A stretch of 64,000 nt of DNA from DASXTW01 sp036505215 (GCA_036505215.1 DASXTW010000085.1:3067-67066), one strand, 5' to 3'; positions 35,412-43,896 are shown, counted from the stretch's first letter. Translations and numbers: made by a program. Notes: a model not told the origin generated them from the letters alone.

Positions 35412-36563
35412 ATGGCGACCATCCTGCTGGTCGATGATCGAGCCGAGAATCTGCGCGCGCTCGAGGCCGTGCTCGAACCTCTCGGACACACCCTGCTCAG
35501 GGCGCAGTCTGCCGACGAGGCGCTCGCGTGCCTCCTGAGGGAGGAGGTCGCTCTCATCCTCCTCGACGTGATGATGCCGGGGCTCGACGGATTCGAGACA
35601 GCAGAGCTCATCAAGCAGAGAGAGAGAACCCGCGACATCCCGATCATTTTCCTGACGGCCATCAACCAGGCCATCGAACATCACCTCAGGGGATACGAAG
35701 TGGGCGCAGTGGATTACATCAACAAGCCATTCGACGCCCACATCCTCCGCTCGAAGGTATCCGTGTTCCTCGATCTCAACGAGAAGCGCGACCTGTTGCG
35801 GGCGCAGACCGAAGAGCTCCGGAAACGGCTGAACGAGCGGGACCGAGCGCAGCGCGCGCTGGTGCGCCGGACCGCCGAGCTGGCGCGATCCAACAGGGAG
35901 CTCGACCAGTTGGTTCAGATCGCCTCTCACGACATCCGTGAGCCACTTGACACCATGGCGGGATTCCTCGAGATCATCGCTCAGGAATCCGCCCGTTCGG
36001 CCGGGGACGATGTCCGGCTCCTGCTCACCCGGGCAATCGCCCAGGTCGAGCGCATGCGCGACGCGATCGACAAACTGGTCGGGTCGGCGAGCTCTGGCCA
36101 GGGGCTCGAAGCGAGCGAGGTCGTGGCTTTCGACAAGGTCCTCGACCAGGCGCTCGACGATCTCGAGAGCCCATTGGCGGAGAACGGCGCGCGCGTCGTC
36201 CGATCGCCACTCCCAGCCGTACGCGGAGACTTCTGGCAGCTCGTCGAGTTGGTCGAGGTCCTGATCGAACACGCCCTCAAGCTTCGAGGGGACGAAGCTC
36301 CCGAAGTGCGAATCCACGCGAGTGAAGGCTCGACGGAGCATCTGATCTCGATCGGCAACAACGGGGTTGCGATCGACCCGCGTGATGCCGCTCGGCGCTT
36401 CACCGTGTTCGCCACGATGGGCTCCCCGTCCGGTGGGATCCTCGACGTCGGTCTGGTCACGTGCCGCAGGATCATCGAGCGGCACGGTGGGCGAATCTGG
36501 CTCGAATCTCAGCCGGGAAGCGGATCCACGGTCTTCTTCACGCTTCCCCCAGCCGAGCACTGA
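35412..36563 (+). CDS. receiver-histidine kinase protein with degenerate ATP-binding domain
   Basis: 383 residues. Residues 3-120 are a complete receiver (D8/D9, phosphoacceptor D52 in LLDVMMPGLDGFE, K105 in YINKPF). A coiled coil (125-165) leads to a HisKA-like segment with H173 in ASHDIREPLDTM, like phytochrome-type kinases. The ATP-binding domain looks damaged: the N-box reads VLIEHALKL (His for the essential Asn), the G1 box is IGNNGVAI (Asn for Asp), and the G2 region lacks GxGL. The C-terminal HGGRIWLESQPGSGSTVFF is conserved. I infer a pseudokinase, perhaps an adaptor or phosphotransfer partner of the preceding giant kinase. It starts 3 bases after it, and the next gene overlaps its stop. 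Confidence 0.88.
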   Translation: MATILLVDDRAENLRALEAVLEPLGHTLLRAQSADEALACLLREEVALILLDVMMPGLDGFETAELIKQRERTRDIPIIFLTAINQAIEHHLRGYEVGAVDYINKPFDAHILRSKVSVFLDLNEKRDLLRAQTEELRKRLNERDRAQRALVRRTAELARSNRELDQLVQIASHDIREPLDTMAGFLEIIAQESARSAGDDVRLLLTRAIAQVERMRDAIDKLVGSASSGQGLEASEVVAFDKVLDQALDDLESPLAENGARVVRSPLPAVRGDFWQLVELVEVLIEHALKLRGDEAPEVRIHASEGSTEHLISIGNNGVAIDPRDAARRFTVFATMGSPSGGILDVGLVTCRRIIERHGGRIWLESQPGSGSTVFFTLPPAEH

Positions 36564-37324
36564 TGTTCACCCTCCTGGTGGTCGACGACGATGCAGATTC
36601 CCGGTTGCTCGTTGCCCACGCGCTCAGGGGATCGGAGACGTTCCAGATCATCGGCGAGGCGGCGGGGGCCGAAGATGCCGTTTCCCTGGCCTCATCGTGG
36701 CATCCCGACATCGTGATGTTGGATCCGGTGCTGGTGGGAGCAGACGGCCTGTGGGCGCTGCCCCGCGTCCGCGAAGCTGCTCCGGGAACGAAGGTCGTGC
36801 TCCATTCATCGTTCCCATCATCAGAGCTTCGATTTGCCGCCTTGTCCGGGGGAGCCGTCGGATATCTCGAGAAGAGTCGCCCCCGACTGACCCTCGGCGA
36901 CGACCTGCTTGCCGTGTGCGGTCTGCTCGATGTCGTCGAGGCTGGGATCAACGAGGCAAAGGCGCGCCTTGGTCCGAACCTCCAGACGCCACGCCTGGCG
37001 AGACGCTTCGTCAAGCAAGCGCTCGATCGATGGGGAGTGAGGAGCGAGGTCGAGCTGGTCGAGCTCCTCGTGAGCGAACTCGTCACCAACTCCATCGTCC
37101 ACGCCCGGTCCGACGTGGAAGTCTCCGTTACCGTTGCTTCGGACCTCGTACGCGTGGCCGTGTTCGATTCCAGCCTCGAACCGCCGATCCGTAGGGCGGT
37201 ACGACCAGACGGGGCATCGGGTCGTGGCCTCCTCATGCTCGACGCGCTCTGTTCAGCCTGGGGAAGCGACGTCACGCCCGGGGGGAAGAGCGTGTGGTTC
37301 GAGATCAAGAACGAATTCCGCTGA
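36563..37324 (+). CDS. receiver-RsbW-like HATPase (candidate anti-sigma kinase)
   Basis: 253 residues from ATG 36563, overlapping the previous stop by one base (TGATG). Residues 3-120 form a receiver (D9-D11, phosphoacceptor Asp in DIVMLDPVLVGADG, Lys in GYLEKS). Residues 140-250 form an RsbW/SpoIIAB-type ATPase with ELLVSELVTNSIVHA (N-box), VAVFDSSLEPPIRR (G1) and SGRGLLMLDAL (G2), the form common in Actinobacteria. Such kinases bind a sigma factor and phosphorylate a STAS antagonist. The fused receiver suggests that phosphorelay from the kinases upstream gates the anti-sigma activity. Last gene of the cluster. Confidence 0.88.
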   Translation: MFTLLVVDDDADSRLLVAHALRGSETFQIIGEAAGAEDAVSLASSWHPDIVMLDPVLVGADGLWALPRVREAAPGTKVVLHSSFPSSELRFAALSGGAVGYLEKSRPRLTLGDDLLAVCGLLDVVEAGINEAKARLGPNLQTPRLARRFVKQALDRWGVRSEVELVELLVSELVTNSIVHARSDVEVSVTVASDLVRVAVFDSSLEPPIRRAVRPDGASGRGLLMLDALCSAWGSDVTPGGKSVWFEIKNEFR

Positions 37325-37348
37325 CCCTTCGTTGTCATCGGGCTCGGT

Positions 37349-37354
37349 TATTCT
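37349..37354 (+). promoter_or_regulatory. -10 element (TATTCT), leaderless start of cyclase gene
   Basis: TATTCT ends 6 bases before ATG 37361. No ribosome site is present. Confidence 0.45.
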
Positions 37355-37360
37355 CTGGGC

Positions 37361-38548
37361 ATGGCCCAGCTCAAAGCCAGTGAACGGGCGAGCCTCCCCG
37401 ACAGCGCCTTCGCCTACGTCGACTCTCGAGGCCGGCGACGGCTGCCGATCCACGACGAGTCTCACGTGCGGAACGCGCTCGCTCGGTTCAATCAGGTCTC
37501 CTTCGAAGATGATGCGGCCCGGGAGCGCGCCCGCAAGCGGCTGCTGAACGCCGCGAAAAGGTACGGGATCGTGCCCGTGGGGTTCATCGACGGGCAGCTC
37601 CGATCGGAGCGCAGGCACGCAGCGGCCGGCCGCCTGGTGATCGAGCTCGGTCGGATGGGCGCACCCGGCGAGCTCGAGCAGCAACTGCGAAGCGCGCTGC
37701 GGGATCCCACCCTTGCCGTTCTGCACTGGTCGGAAGCGGCCGGGTCGTACCTGGACGGCGCGGGCAAGCCGGTCCCGCTGCCTGCTGATCAGGAGCAGCG
37801 GGTGGTGACCTATCTCGAGCGCCAGGGCCGGCCGATGACCGCGATCGTGCACGATCCGGCCGTCCTCGACGATCCGGATCTCACCGAGACCGTGCTTGCC
37901 GCTGTGCGCTTCGTCATCGAGAAAGACCGGCTCCACGGCCAGGTCCAGGCCCGATCGACCAATGCCGCGACGCTCCCCACCGGCTTCGTCACCTTCCTGT
38001 TGACCGACATCGAGGGCTCCACGGCTCTTCTCAGGCAGCTGGGCGACCGCTACGCGGGCCTGCTGAACGACGTCCGCAGGATCGTTCGGCAGGCCGTGCT
38101 GCGGGCCGGAGGCCGCGCGGTCGATGCCCACGCCGACGAGTTCTTCGCGGTCTTCGAGCGCGTGGTCCCTGCCATCGAGGCGGCCATCTCCATCCAGCGC
38201 ACGATGAGCGAGCGGACCTGGCCCGACGATCTGCAATGCCGGGTCCGTGCCGGAATCCACAGCGGCAGTCCCACCCTGACCGACACCGGGTACATCGGCC
38301 TGCCCGTCCACACGGCAGCTCGGGTCTGCTGGGCGGCCCACGGCGGCCAGATCGTCGTCTCCGGCGAGACCAAAAGAGCGGTCGAGGGATCCGTGCCGGC
38401 CGGCGTCCGCTTCCGAAGCCTCGGCCGACATCGCTTCCCCGGGCTGACTCAGCCGGAAGCGCTCTTCCAGGTCGAGGCCGACGGACTCCTCGCCGACTTC
38501 CCGCCTCTACGGATGGGAGCCGCCTCCTCCACCGAGCCACGCCGTTAG
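37361..38548 (+). CDS. class III adenylate/guanylate cyclase-domain protein with N-terminal DUF6582-like domain
   Basis: 395 residues. The first 70 (RASLPDSAFAYVDSRGRRRL, HVRNALARFNQVSF, AAKRYGI) look like DUF6582, a small domain best known from phage-associated proteins. A linker of about 120 residues leads to a class III cyclase domain (about 205-345): TFLLTDIEGSTALLRQLG gives the first metal Asp, and AHADEFFAVFE gives the second. The usual Asn-x-x-x-Arg site reads PVHTAARV, with His for Asn, so nucleotide specificity or activity may be altered. It may make cAMP or cGMP, or be inactive. Leaderless -10 element upstream. It converges with the reductase gene. Confidence 0.82.
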   Translation: MAQLKASERASLPDSAFAYVDSRGRRRLPIHDESHVRNALARFNQVSFEDDAARERARKRLLNAAKRYGIVPVGFIDGQLRSERRHAAAGRLVIELGRMGAPGELEQQLRSALRDPTLAVLHWSEAAGSYLDGAGKPVPLPADQEQRVVTYLERQGRPMTAIVHDPAVLDDPDLTETVLAAVRFVIEKDRLHGQVQARSTNAATLPTGFVTFLLTDIEGSTALLRQLGDRYAGLLNDVRRIVRQAVLRAGGRAVDAHADEFFAVFERVVPAIEAAISIQRTMSERTWPDDLQCRVRAGIHSGSPTLTDTGYIGLPVHTAARVCWAAHGGQIVVSGETKRAVEGSVPAGVRFRSLGRHRFPGLTQPEALFQVEADGLLADFPPLRMGAASSTEPRR

Positions 38549-38606
38549 CTCGGGGGCCATTACTGGGGCTCTGGCTCAAAGATCGTGAAGCCGTGGCTCG
38601 TGGTGA

Positions 38607-39206
38607 TCAGAGGGCCTGGGCATCCCTCGTGTCAGTACTCTGTGTGTCAGGGCGCTGGTAGCGGAGGAGGACGACCCCGTTGCCGAAGGTCCGGGTCTCG
38701 GCGAGCTGGAGATCGATCTTGGTGTCTGATGCCTGGAACAGGGGCTTGCCCTGTCCAATGAGGACTGGGTGGACATAGAGCCGGTACTCGTCGATCAGGT
38801 CGTGTCGCATGAAGGCTGCGGCGATGTCGGCCCCGCCGAGCACCAGGTCCCCGCCGGGCCGTGCCTTGAGCTCCATGACCTCCTCGGGGACGACGTCTCG
38901 GACCACGGTGGTGTTCCAGTCGGCCCGCTCCAGGGTCCTGGAGTACACGATCTTGGGCATGTCCCGCCAGATGCGGGCGAACTCGACCATGGGGCCGGTG
39001 CTCGAGGGGTCCGTGTCGGCTGTCGGCCAGAATCCGGCCATCAGCTCATAGGTGACACGTCCGCTCAGGAACGCGCCCATCGCACTGAGCTGCTCATTGA
39101 AGTGGCGGTGCAGCTCATCATCGACCATGTGCCAATCGAGCTCACGGTCCGGTCCCTCGATGAAGCCATCAAGAGACACCGACATCATCAAGATGATCTT
39201 TCTCAT
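38607..39206 (-). CDS. dihydrofolate reductase family protein (RibD C-terminal domain)
   Basis: 199 residues. It has the DHFR-like NADPH-binding fold: KIILMMSVSLDGFIEGPDRE at the N-terminus, GAFLSGRVTYELMAGFWP near 45-60, KIVYSRTLERADW and DLVLGGADIAAAFMRHDLID near 120. This group (YyaP/YwjB-like) is widespread, but substrates are mostly unknown; a true role in folate or riboflavin synthesis is unlikely, given that housekeeping folA and ribD differ. Its ATG overlaps the stop of a 57-codon gene upstream (ATGA), implying translational coupling. A GGAGGGACC ribosome site also lies before it. Confidence 0.85.
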   Translation of the reverse strand: MRKIILMMSVSLDGFIEGPDRELDWHMVDDELHRHFNEQLSAMGAFLSGRVTYELMAGFWPTADTDPSSTGPMVEFARIWRDMPKIVYSRTLERADWNTTVVRDVVPEEVMELKARPGGDLVLGGADIAAAFMRHDLIDEYRLYVHPVLIGQGKPLFQASDTKIDLQLAETRTFGNGVVLLRYQRPDTQSTDTRDAQAL

Positions 39207-39376
39207 CGCGGTCCCTCCGAAGTCGTCCAGGTTGGGTCATTGTCCAGCATCGCCCGGCAGGCGAGGAAGCGTGCTGTCTCCATCTGTTCTTCCCGCATCT
39301 GCGTGACCTGTATGTCGACCGTCTCGAGGACTGCACGGTCACGTAGCTTCAAGAACGAGTTTTGGATCTGGCCCAC
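39203..39376 (-). CDS. small helical protein coupled to the DHFR-like gene
   Basis: 57 codons from GTG 39376 to a TGA that shares ATGA with the downstream reductase start. I do not recognise it. The predicted peptide is amphipathic and helical, starting GQIQNSFLKLRDRAVLETV and ending NDPTWTTSEGPR, with charged and hydrophobic residues in coding-like order. The 4-base overlap argues for real translation. The frame is open further upstream toward the tRNA-Arg gene, so it could also be the tail of a lost larger gene. The start has no strong ribosome site. Confidence 0.45.
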   Translation of the reverse strand: MGQIQNSFLKLRDRAVLETVDIQVTQMREEQMETARFLACRAMLDNDPTWTTSEGPR

Positions 39377-39412
39377 TTCTGACAGGGGTGTTCGGACAAT
39401 GCACGGGGTCGG

Positions 39413-39484
<72 letters not shown>

Positions 39485-39569
39485 TCTGGCGCCCTCATCA
39501 GACGCATCAGCATCTTAGCAACGGCCGACAGGCCACTCCCCACGACTAATATCGGCCCGATCGTTGGCG

Positions 39570-41255
39570 ATGATCCAGGACACTCTGACCCGCCTCCTCG
39601 CAGACGCCGTCTCCGCGGCCGCGCCCGACCTCGGCCTGGATCGGGCAAACGTTCCCACGCCCGAGCTTCTGAAGCCACGGGTGAAAGAACATGGGGACTG
39701 GTCCACGAACATCGCCCTCGTGCTGGCGGCTCAGGTCGGGCGCCCGCCCAGGGCGGTGGCCGAGTCCGTGGCCGCCCGCATCCCGACCGACGATCTCATC
39801 CTCCGGGTCGAGGTGGCGGGGCCCGGCTTCATCAATCTCTTCCTGAGCGATCGGTGGCTGCATGACCTCCTGCCCGAGATCCTGGAACGGGGTCCGACCT
39901 ATGGGCGTGACCAGCCCAATGGGAAACGGGTCCAGGTGGAGTTTGTCTCGGCCAACCCCACGGGGCCGCTACATGTCGGGACCGCTCGCAACGCGGCCCT
40001 GGGGGATTCCCTGGCCAACGTGCTGGAGGCCGCCGGGTACGAGGTCGAGCGGGAGTACTACTGGAACGACACCGGCACCCAGATGGAGCTCCTGGGCGCT
40101 TCGGTAGAGGCGCGGTATCTGGAGCTCTTCGGCGTCGAGGCCGAGGTGCCGGAGGGCGGCTATCAAGGCGGGTATCTCCGCGACCTGGCCGAGCAGATCA
40201 AGCGGGATCTCGGTGACCGCTTGCTCGAGGAGGACCCTGTGAAGCGCCGCCAGATCCTCACGGAGGAGGCGCGCCGGCGCATGTGGGACGCCATCATGCA
40301 GACCCTGGAGCGTTTCGGGGTTCGGTTCGACACGTTCAAGACCGAGGCCGAGCTGGTCGAGAGCGGCGAGGTGGCTGAGGCGGTCGAGCGTCTCCGGCGG
40401 GCCGGGTATGCGTACGACGCCGAGGGAGCCGTCTGGTTCCGGTCCACCGACTTCGGCGACGACAAGGACCGCGTGCTCATCCGTCGAAGCGGCGAGCCCA
40501 CGTACTTCGCCAAGGACTGCGCCTATCTGCTGGACAAGGCGGGCCGGGGATTCGACCGCATGGTCTACGTGTGGGGAGCCGATCATCACGGCGACGTGAA
40601 GCGTGTCCTGGGGGCTGCCCAGGTCCTCGGGATCGATCCCTCCCGAGTGCAGATCGTCCTCTACCAGCTCGTCTCTCTGTACCGCGGAGGCGAGCCGGTG
40701 CGCATGAGCAAGCGAACCGGAGACATCATCTGGCTCGACGAGCTCCTCGACGAGGTCGGACCGGACGCCGCCCGGTACACCCTCCTGACACGGTCGCACG
40801 ACTCCGCCCTGGACTTCGACATCGAGCTGGTCAAGCGGCAGTCGATGGACAACCCCGTGTATTACGTGCAGTACGCACACGCCCGGGTGGCCAGCCTGCT
40901 CCGGGTCGCCTCCGAGCAGGGCGTGGCCCTCCGGCCCTGGAAAGATGTGAACTTCGCCCTGCTCGAGCACCAGTCCGAACTGGACCTCCTGAGAAAGCTG
41001 GGCGAGCTGCCAGAGGTCGTGGCGACGGCTGCCGAGGCGTTGGTTCCTCACCGCCTTACCCGGTATGCGGAGGAGGCCGCTGCGACCTTCCACCACTTCT
41101 ACTCGGAGTGCCGCGTGATCACGGACGACGAGCGGCTCACGCAGGCTCGGCTGTGGCTCTCGACCGCCACAAAGCACGTCATCGCTGCCACCCTTGGCCT
41201 GATCGGCGTGAGCGCCCCTGAGTCGATGGAACGGATCGGTGGAGACGCTCCCTGA
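39570..41255 (+). CDS. argS: arginyl-tRNA synthetase
   Basis: 561 residues, full class I enzyme. It charges tRNA-Arg, one of which is encoded just upstream. The N-terminal Add1 domain is followed by the catalytic core: FVSANPTGPLHVGTARNAAL holds the HIGH-type signature (HVGT), and the KMSKS counterpart is VRMSKRTGD. The C-terminal anticodon-binding DALR domain is visible (LTRYAEEAAATFHHFYSECRV). ATG 39570 is chosen; TTG 39564 is in frame just before. A TAATAT box at 39547-39552 gives a short leader, and no ribosome site is evident. The last 17 bases overlap the next gene. Confidence 0.94.
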   Translation: MIQDTLTRLLADAVSAAAPDLGLDRANVPTPELLKPRVKEHGDWSTNIALVLAAQVGRPPRAVAESVAARIPTDDLILRVEVAGPGFINLFLSDRWLHDLLPEILERGPTYGRDQPNGKRVQVEFVSANPTGPLHVGTARNAALGDSLANVLEAAGYEVEREYYWNDTGTQMELLGASVEARYLELFGVEAEVPEGGYQGGYLRDLAEQIKRDLGDRLLEEDPVKRRQILTEEARRRMWDAIMQTLERFGVRFDTFKTEAELVESGEVAEAVERLRRAGYAYDAEGAVWFRSTDFGDDKDRVLIRRSGEPTYFAKDCAYLLDKAGRGFDRMVYVWGADHHGDVKRVLGAAQVLGIDPSRVQIVLYQLVSLYRGGEPVRMSKRTGDIIWLDELLDEVGPDAARYTLLTRSHDSALDFDIELVKRQSMDNPVYYVQYAHARVASLLRVASEQGVALRPWKDVNFALLEHQSELDLLRKLGELPEVVATAAEALVPHRLTRYAEEAAATFHHFYSECRVITDDERLTQARLWLSTATKHVIAATLGLIGVSAPESMERIGGDAP

Positions 41256-41808
41256 CAGCGGCGTGCCCACTGCCTCGGGCGGCCGAGCGGATTTCGTCGT
41301 CCGCGCCGCCCGGCCGAAGGACGCTCGCTCGTTCCTGGAGATGTGGAGCACCGTGGTGGCGGAGAAGCAGTTCGTGCGGAGTGAGACCGTGGGCCGCTCG
41401 GTGGGGTACTACCGTCGGCACTACTTTCGCCGGTCCTGGACGGACGAGCAGGCTTCGTTGGTTGCTGTGCACGGCGATCGGGTGATCGGCCATCTCAATG
41501 TCTCCCGCGAGGAAGGGCCGATGACCCGGCACGTAGCCTCGCTCGGGATGGCGGTGGCCCCCGAGTGGCGGGGGAGAGGCGTGGGGTCCGCCCTGATGGG
41601 TGAGGTCATCCGCTGGGCGAAGGAGATGGGCGTGGAGAAGCTGGCCCTGTCCGTGTACCCGCACAACGAGGCGGCCCTGGCCCTGTACCGAAAGTTCGGG
41701 TTCAAGGAGGAGGGAAGGCTGACCGGGCATTCGAAAAAGTCGATCGGGTACCTGGACGAGGTCGTCATGGGGCTCTGGGTGAACGCCCCTCCGGGTGGGT
41801 CCTCCTGA
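41239..41808 (+). CDS. GNAT family N-acetyltransferase
   Basis: 189 residues from GTG 41239, overlapping argS by 17 bases. RimI-like GNAT fold: FVVRAARPKDARSFLEMW at the start, then LGMAVAPEWRGRGVGSALMGEVI as the acetyl-CoA loop (about residues 105-125), then LSVYPHNEAALALYRKFGFK. The acceptor is unknown; the RimI-like ending suggests a protein N-terminus or small amine. Its stop overlaps the thrC start by one base (TGATG), so it is inserted in an argS-thrC-thrB operon, where many Actinobacteria have homoserine dehydrogenase. Confidence 0.87.
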   Translation: METLPDSGVPTASGGRADFVVRAARPKDARSFLEMWSTVVAEKQFVRSETVGRSVGYYRRHYFRRSWTDEQASLVAVHGDRVIGHLNVSREEGPMTRHVASLGMAVAPEWRGRGVGSALMGEVIRWAKEMGVEKLALSVYPHNEAALALYRKFGFKEEGRLTGHSKKSIGYLDEVVMGLWVNAPPGGSS

Positions 41809-42860
41809 TGGCTCATCAGTGGCGGGGGGTGATCGAGGAATACCGCGAGTACTTACCGGTCTCCGATGCCACCCCGATCGTCACCTTGCGGGAAGGCGGC
41901 ACTCCTCTGGTTCGTTCCGAACCGCTCTCTGAAGCCACGGACTGCGACGTCTACCTCAAGTTCGAGGGCGCGAACCCGACGGGGTCGTTCAAGGATCGGG
42001 GGATGACCCTGGCCATCTCGAAGGCGGTGGAGGAGGGAGCTCGGGCCGTCGTATGCGCTTCCACCGGCAACACCAGCGCCTCGGCGTCGGCGTACGCCGC
42101 CCGGGCCGGGCTGACCTGTGCGGTGCTCGTGCCGGCGGGCAAGATCGCATCCGGCAAGATGGCCCAGACCCTCGCCCACGGGGGGAGGGTCCTGGAGATC
42201 GAAGGCAACTTCGACGTAGCTCTGGACGTCGCCCGGGCCCTGGCCGAGCGGTATCCCGTGGCTCTGGTCAACTCGGTGAACCCGTTCCGTTTGCAGGGCC
42301 AGAAGACGGCAGCCTTCGAGATCTGCGATGCGCTGGACCGGGCTCCTGACTACCACCTCACCCCGGTCGGGAACGCCGGCAACATCACCAGCCACTGGAT
42401 GGGCTACACGGAGTATCGGTCCGAGGGGGTCACGTCGAGCCTGCCGGTCCTATTCGGCTTCCAGGCCGCGGGAGCCGCCCCCATCGTGCGGGGCCAGCCT
42501 GTGGCCGAGCCGTCCACGATTGCCACGGCCATCCGCATCGGCAACCCCGCCTCCTGGGAGCTCGCGGTCAAAGCCGCGGCCGAATCGGATGGAGAGATCC
42601 TGGCCGTTACCGATCGGGAGATCCTGGCCGCATACCGTCGAGTGGCCCGCGAGGGACTGTTCGCGGAACTCGCTTCCTCGGCCTCCGTGGCCGGCCTCCT
42701 GAAGCTCTCGGAGGAAGACAGGGTTGACCGTGGATCGACCGTTGTGTGCATCCTCACCGGCCACGGTCTGAAGGAGCCGGACTGGGCCATCGCCGGCGCC
42801 GGTCCGCGTCCGCTCCTTCCCCCTGATCCGGAGCCCGTGGCCGCCGAACTCGGCCTGTGA
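41808..42860 (+). CDS. thrC: threonine synthase
   Basis: 350 residues. PLP enzyme that turns O-phosphohomoserine into threonine. The Schiff-base lysine is K62 in GANPTGSFKDRGMTLAI. The phosphate-binding loop is CASTGNTSASASAYAARAG, and QKTAAFEICDAL and PVGNAGNITSHWMGY are typical of the short, bacterial type. The start overlaps the GNAT stop. thrB follows after a 103-base gap that holds two strong hairpins. Threonine pathway genes thrC and thrB are thus present; the homoserine dehydrogenase gene is not in the window. Confidence 0.93.
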   Translation: MAHQWRGVIEEYREYLPVSDATPIVTLREGGTPLVRSEPLSEATDCDVYLKFEGANPTGSFKDRGMTLAISKAVEEGARAVVCASTGNTSASASAYAARAGLTCAVLVPAGKIASGKMAQTLAHGGRVLEIEGNFDVALDVARALAERYPVALVNSVNPFRLQGQKTAAFEICDALDRAPDYHLTPVGNAGNITSHWMGYTEYRSEGVTSSLPVLFGFQAAGAAPIVRGQPVAEPSTIATAIRIGNPASWELAVKAAAESDGEILAVTDREILAAYRRVAREGLFAELASSASVAGLLKLSEEDRVDRGSTVVCILTGHGLKEPDWAIAGAGPRPLLPPDPEPVAAELGL

Positions 42861-42872
42861 TACCGCGGCGGT

Positions 42873-42949
42873 CCAGGGGGGCAGCAGCCCCGCGCAACGG
42901 ATCAGGCTGCTGCAGTCCCCCTGGTCCTTGGGCCCTGCCGAAGGCAGGG
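42873..42949 (+). promoter_or_regulatory. two hairpins in the thrC-thrB gap
   Basis: Hairpin 1 (42873-42924): arms CCAGGGGG + GCAGCAGCC pair with GGCTGCTGC + CCCCCTGG around a 15-base loop, with a 3-base bulge. Hairpin 2 (42933-42949): CCCTGCC-GAA-GGCAGGG, ending just before the thrB ribosome site AAGGAGG. No T-run follows either, so they are not ordinary terminators. They may stabilise the mRNA or adjust thrB expression relative to thrC. Confidence 0.55.
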
Positions 42950-42963
42950 GACAAGGAGGAAGA

Positions 42964-43833
42964 ATGAGGATCGCGGCCCGCGCCCCAGCGACCGTGGCCA
43001 ACCTGGGGTCCGGCTTCGATTGCCTGGCCCTCGGGCTGGATCTGTCGAGCGAGTTCGTGATCGACACCGAAGGCGAGCCGGGGGTCTTCGTCGAAGGCGA
43101 GGACGCCGCCGATCTCCCCTCCGACGCCACGAACCTGGTATTCCGCACAATCTCGTTCCTGGCCAGGGAGGCCGGCGGTGCCATGGCCCCGTTCCGGCTG
43201 GAGTGCACCAATCGAATTCCGCTGCAGCGCGGGCTGGGCTCCTCGGCCGCCGCCGTGGTGGGCGGGCTTCTGCTGGCCGACCGGCTCCTCGGGACGAACC
43301 TCTCCGCCGATGTTCTCCTTGGTCTGGCCGTCGATCTGGAGGGACATCCGGACAACGTTGCGGCATGCCTTCGGGGCGGCGTGGCTCTGGCTTACCTCTC
43401 GGCGGATGGGTGGAAGGCCGAGACGGTGCGTCCGCATCCGTCACTGCGGCCTGCCGTCCTGGTCCCCCTCTCCGAGCGACTCCCCACCGAAGACGCCCGG
43501 CGAGCGCTCCCTCGCACCGTGCCGCTCGCCGACGCCACGTTCAATCTGTCCCGGAGCGTCCTGGTGGTGCTGGCCCTCACCGAGCGGCCCCATTTATTGT
43601 CCGAAGCCCTTCAGGACCGGCTGCACCAAACCTATCGTCTGCCTCTGATACCGGCGACCCGGGCACTCTTCCAGGACCTGAAGGACGAGGGGTTTCCGGT
43701 CTGCGTGGCGGGTTCGGGCCCGGCTCTCCTCGTGTTCGAGGCAGAAGGGCGACGGGTGCGGGACCTCGGCCCGGGGTGGCGGATCCTGCGTCCCGGTATC
43801 GATCCATCCGGTGCCCGGGTCATACAGGGGTAA
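42964..43833 (+). CDS. thrB: homoserine kinase
   Basis: 289 residues from ATG 42964, with AAGGAGG 6 bases upstream. GHMP-family kinase that phosphorylates homoserine, giving the substrate of the adjacent thrC product. Motifs: PATVANLGSGFDCLALGL (substrate site), PLQRGLGSSAAAVVGGLL (ATP-binding GLGSSAA) and VCVAGSGPALLVF near the C-terminus. Upstream in-frame codons lie within the hairpin region and are not used. Slightly short, but complete for the family. Confidence 0.92.
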   Translation: MRIAARAPATVANLGSGFDCLALGLDLSSEFVIDTEGEPGVFVEGEDAADLPSDATNLVFRTISFLAREAGGAMAPFRLECTNRIPLQRGLGSSAAAVVGGLLLADRLLGTNLSADVLLGLAVDLEGHPDNVAACLRGGVALAYLSADGWKAETVRPHPSLRPAVLVPLSERLPTEDARRALPRTVPLADATFNLSRSVLVVLALTERPHLLSEALQDRLHQTYRLPLIPATRALFQDLKDEGFPVCVAGSGPALLVFEAEGRRVRDLGPGWRILRPGIDPSGARVIQG

Positions 43834-43896
43834 GTTCAACGGTCTCCGGTCAACGGGGTGCCGGGGACTGCCGAAGCCTGTGAGTGACCAATGTCA

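Noticed and set aside
42873..42949. Intrinsic terminator after thrC
   Set aside because: The hairpins are strong but no T-run follows, and thrB starts immediately after.
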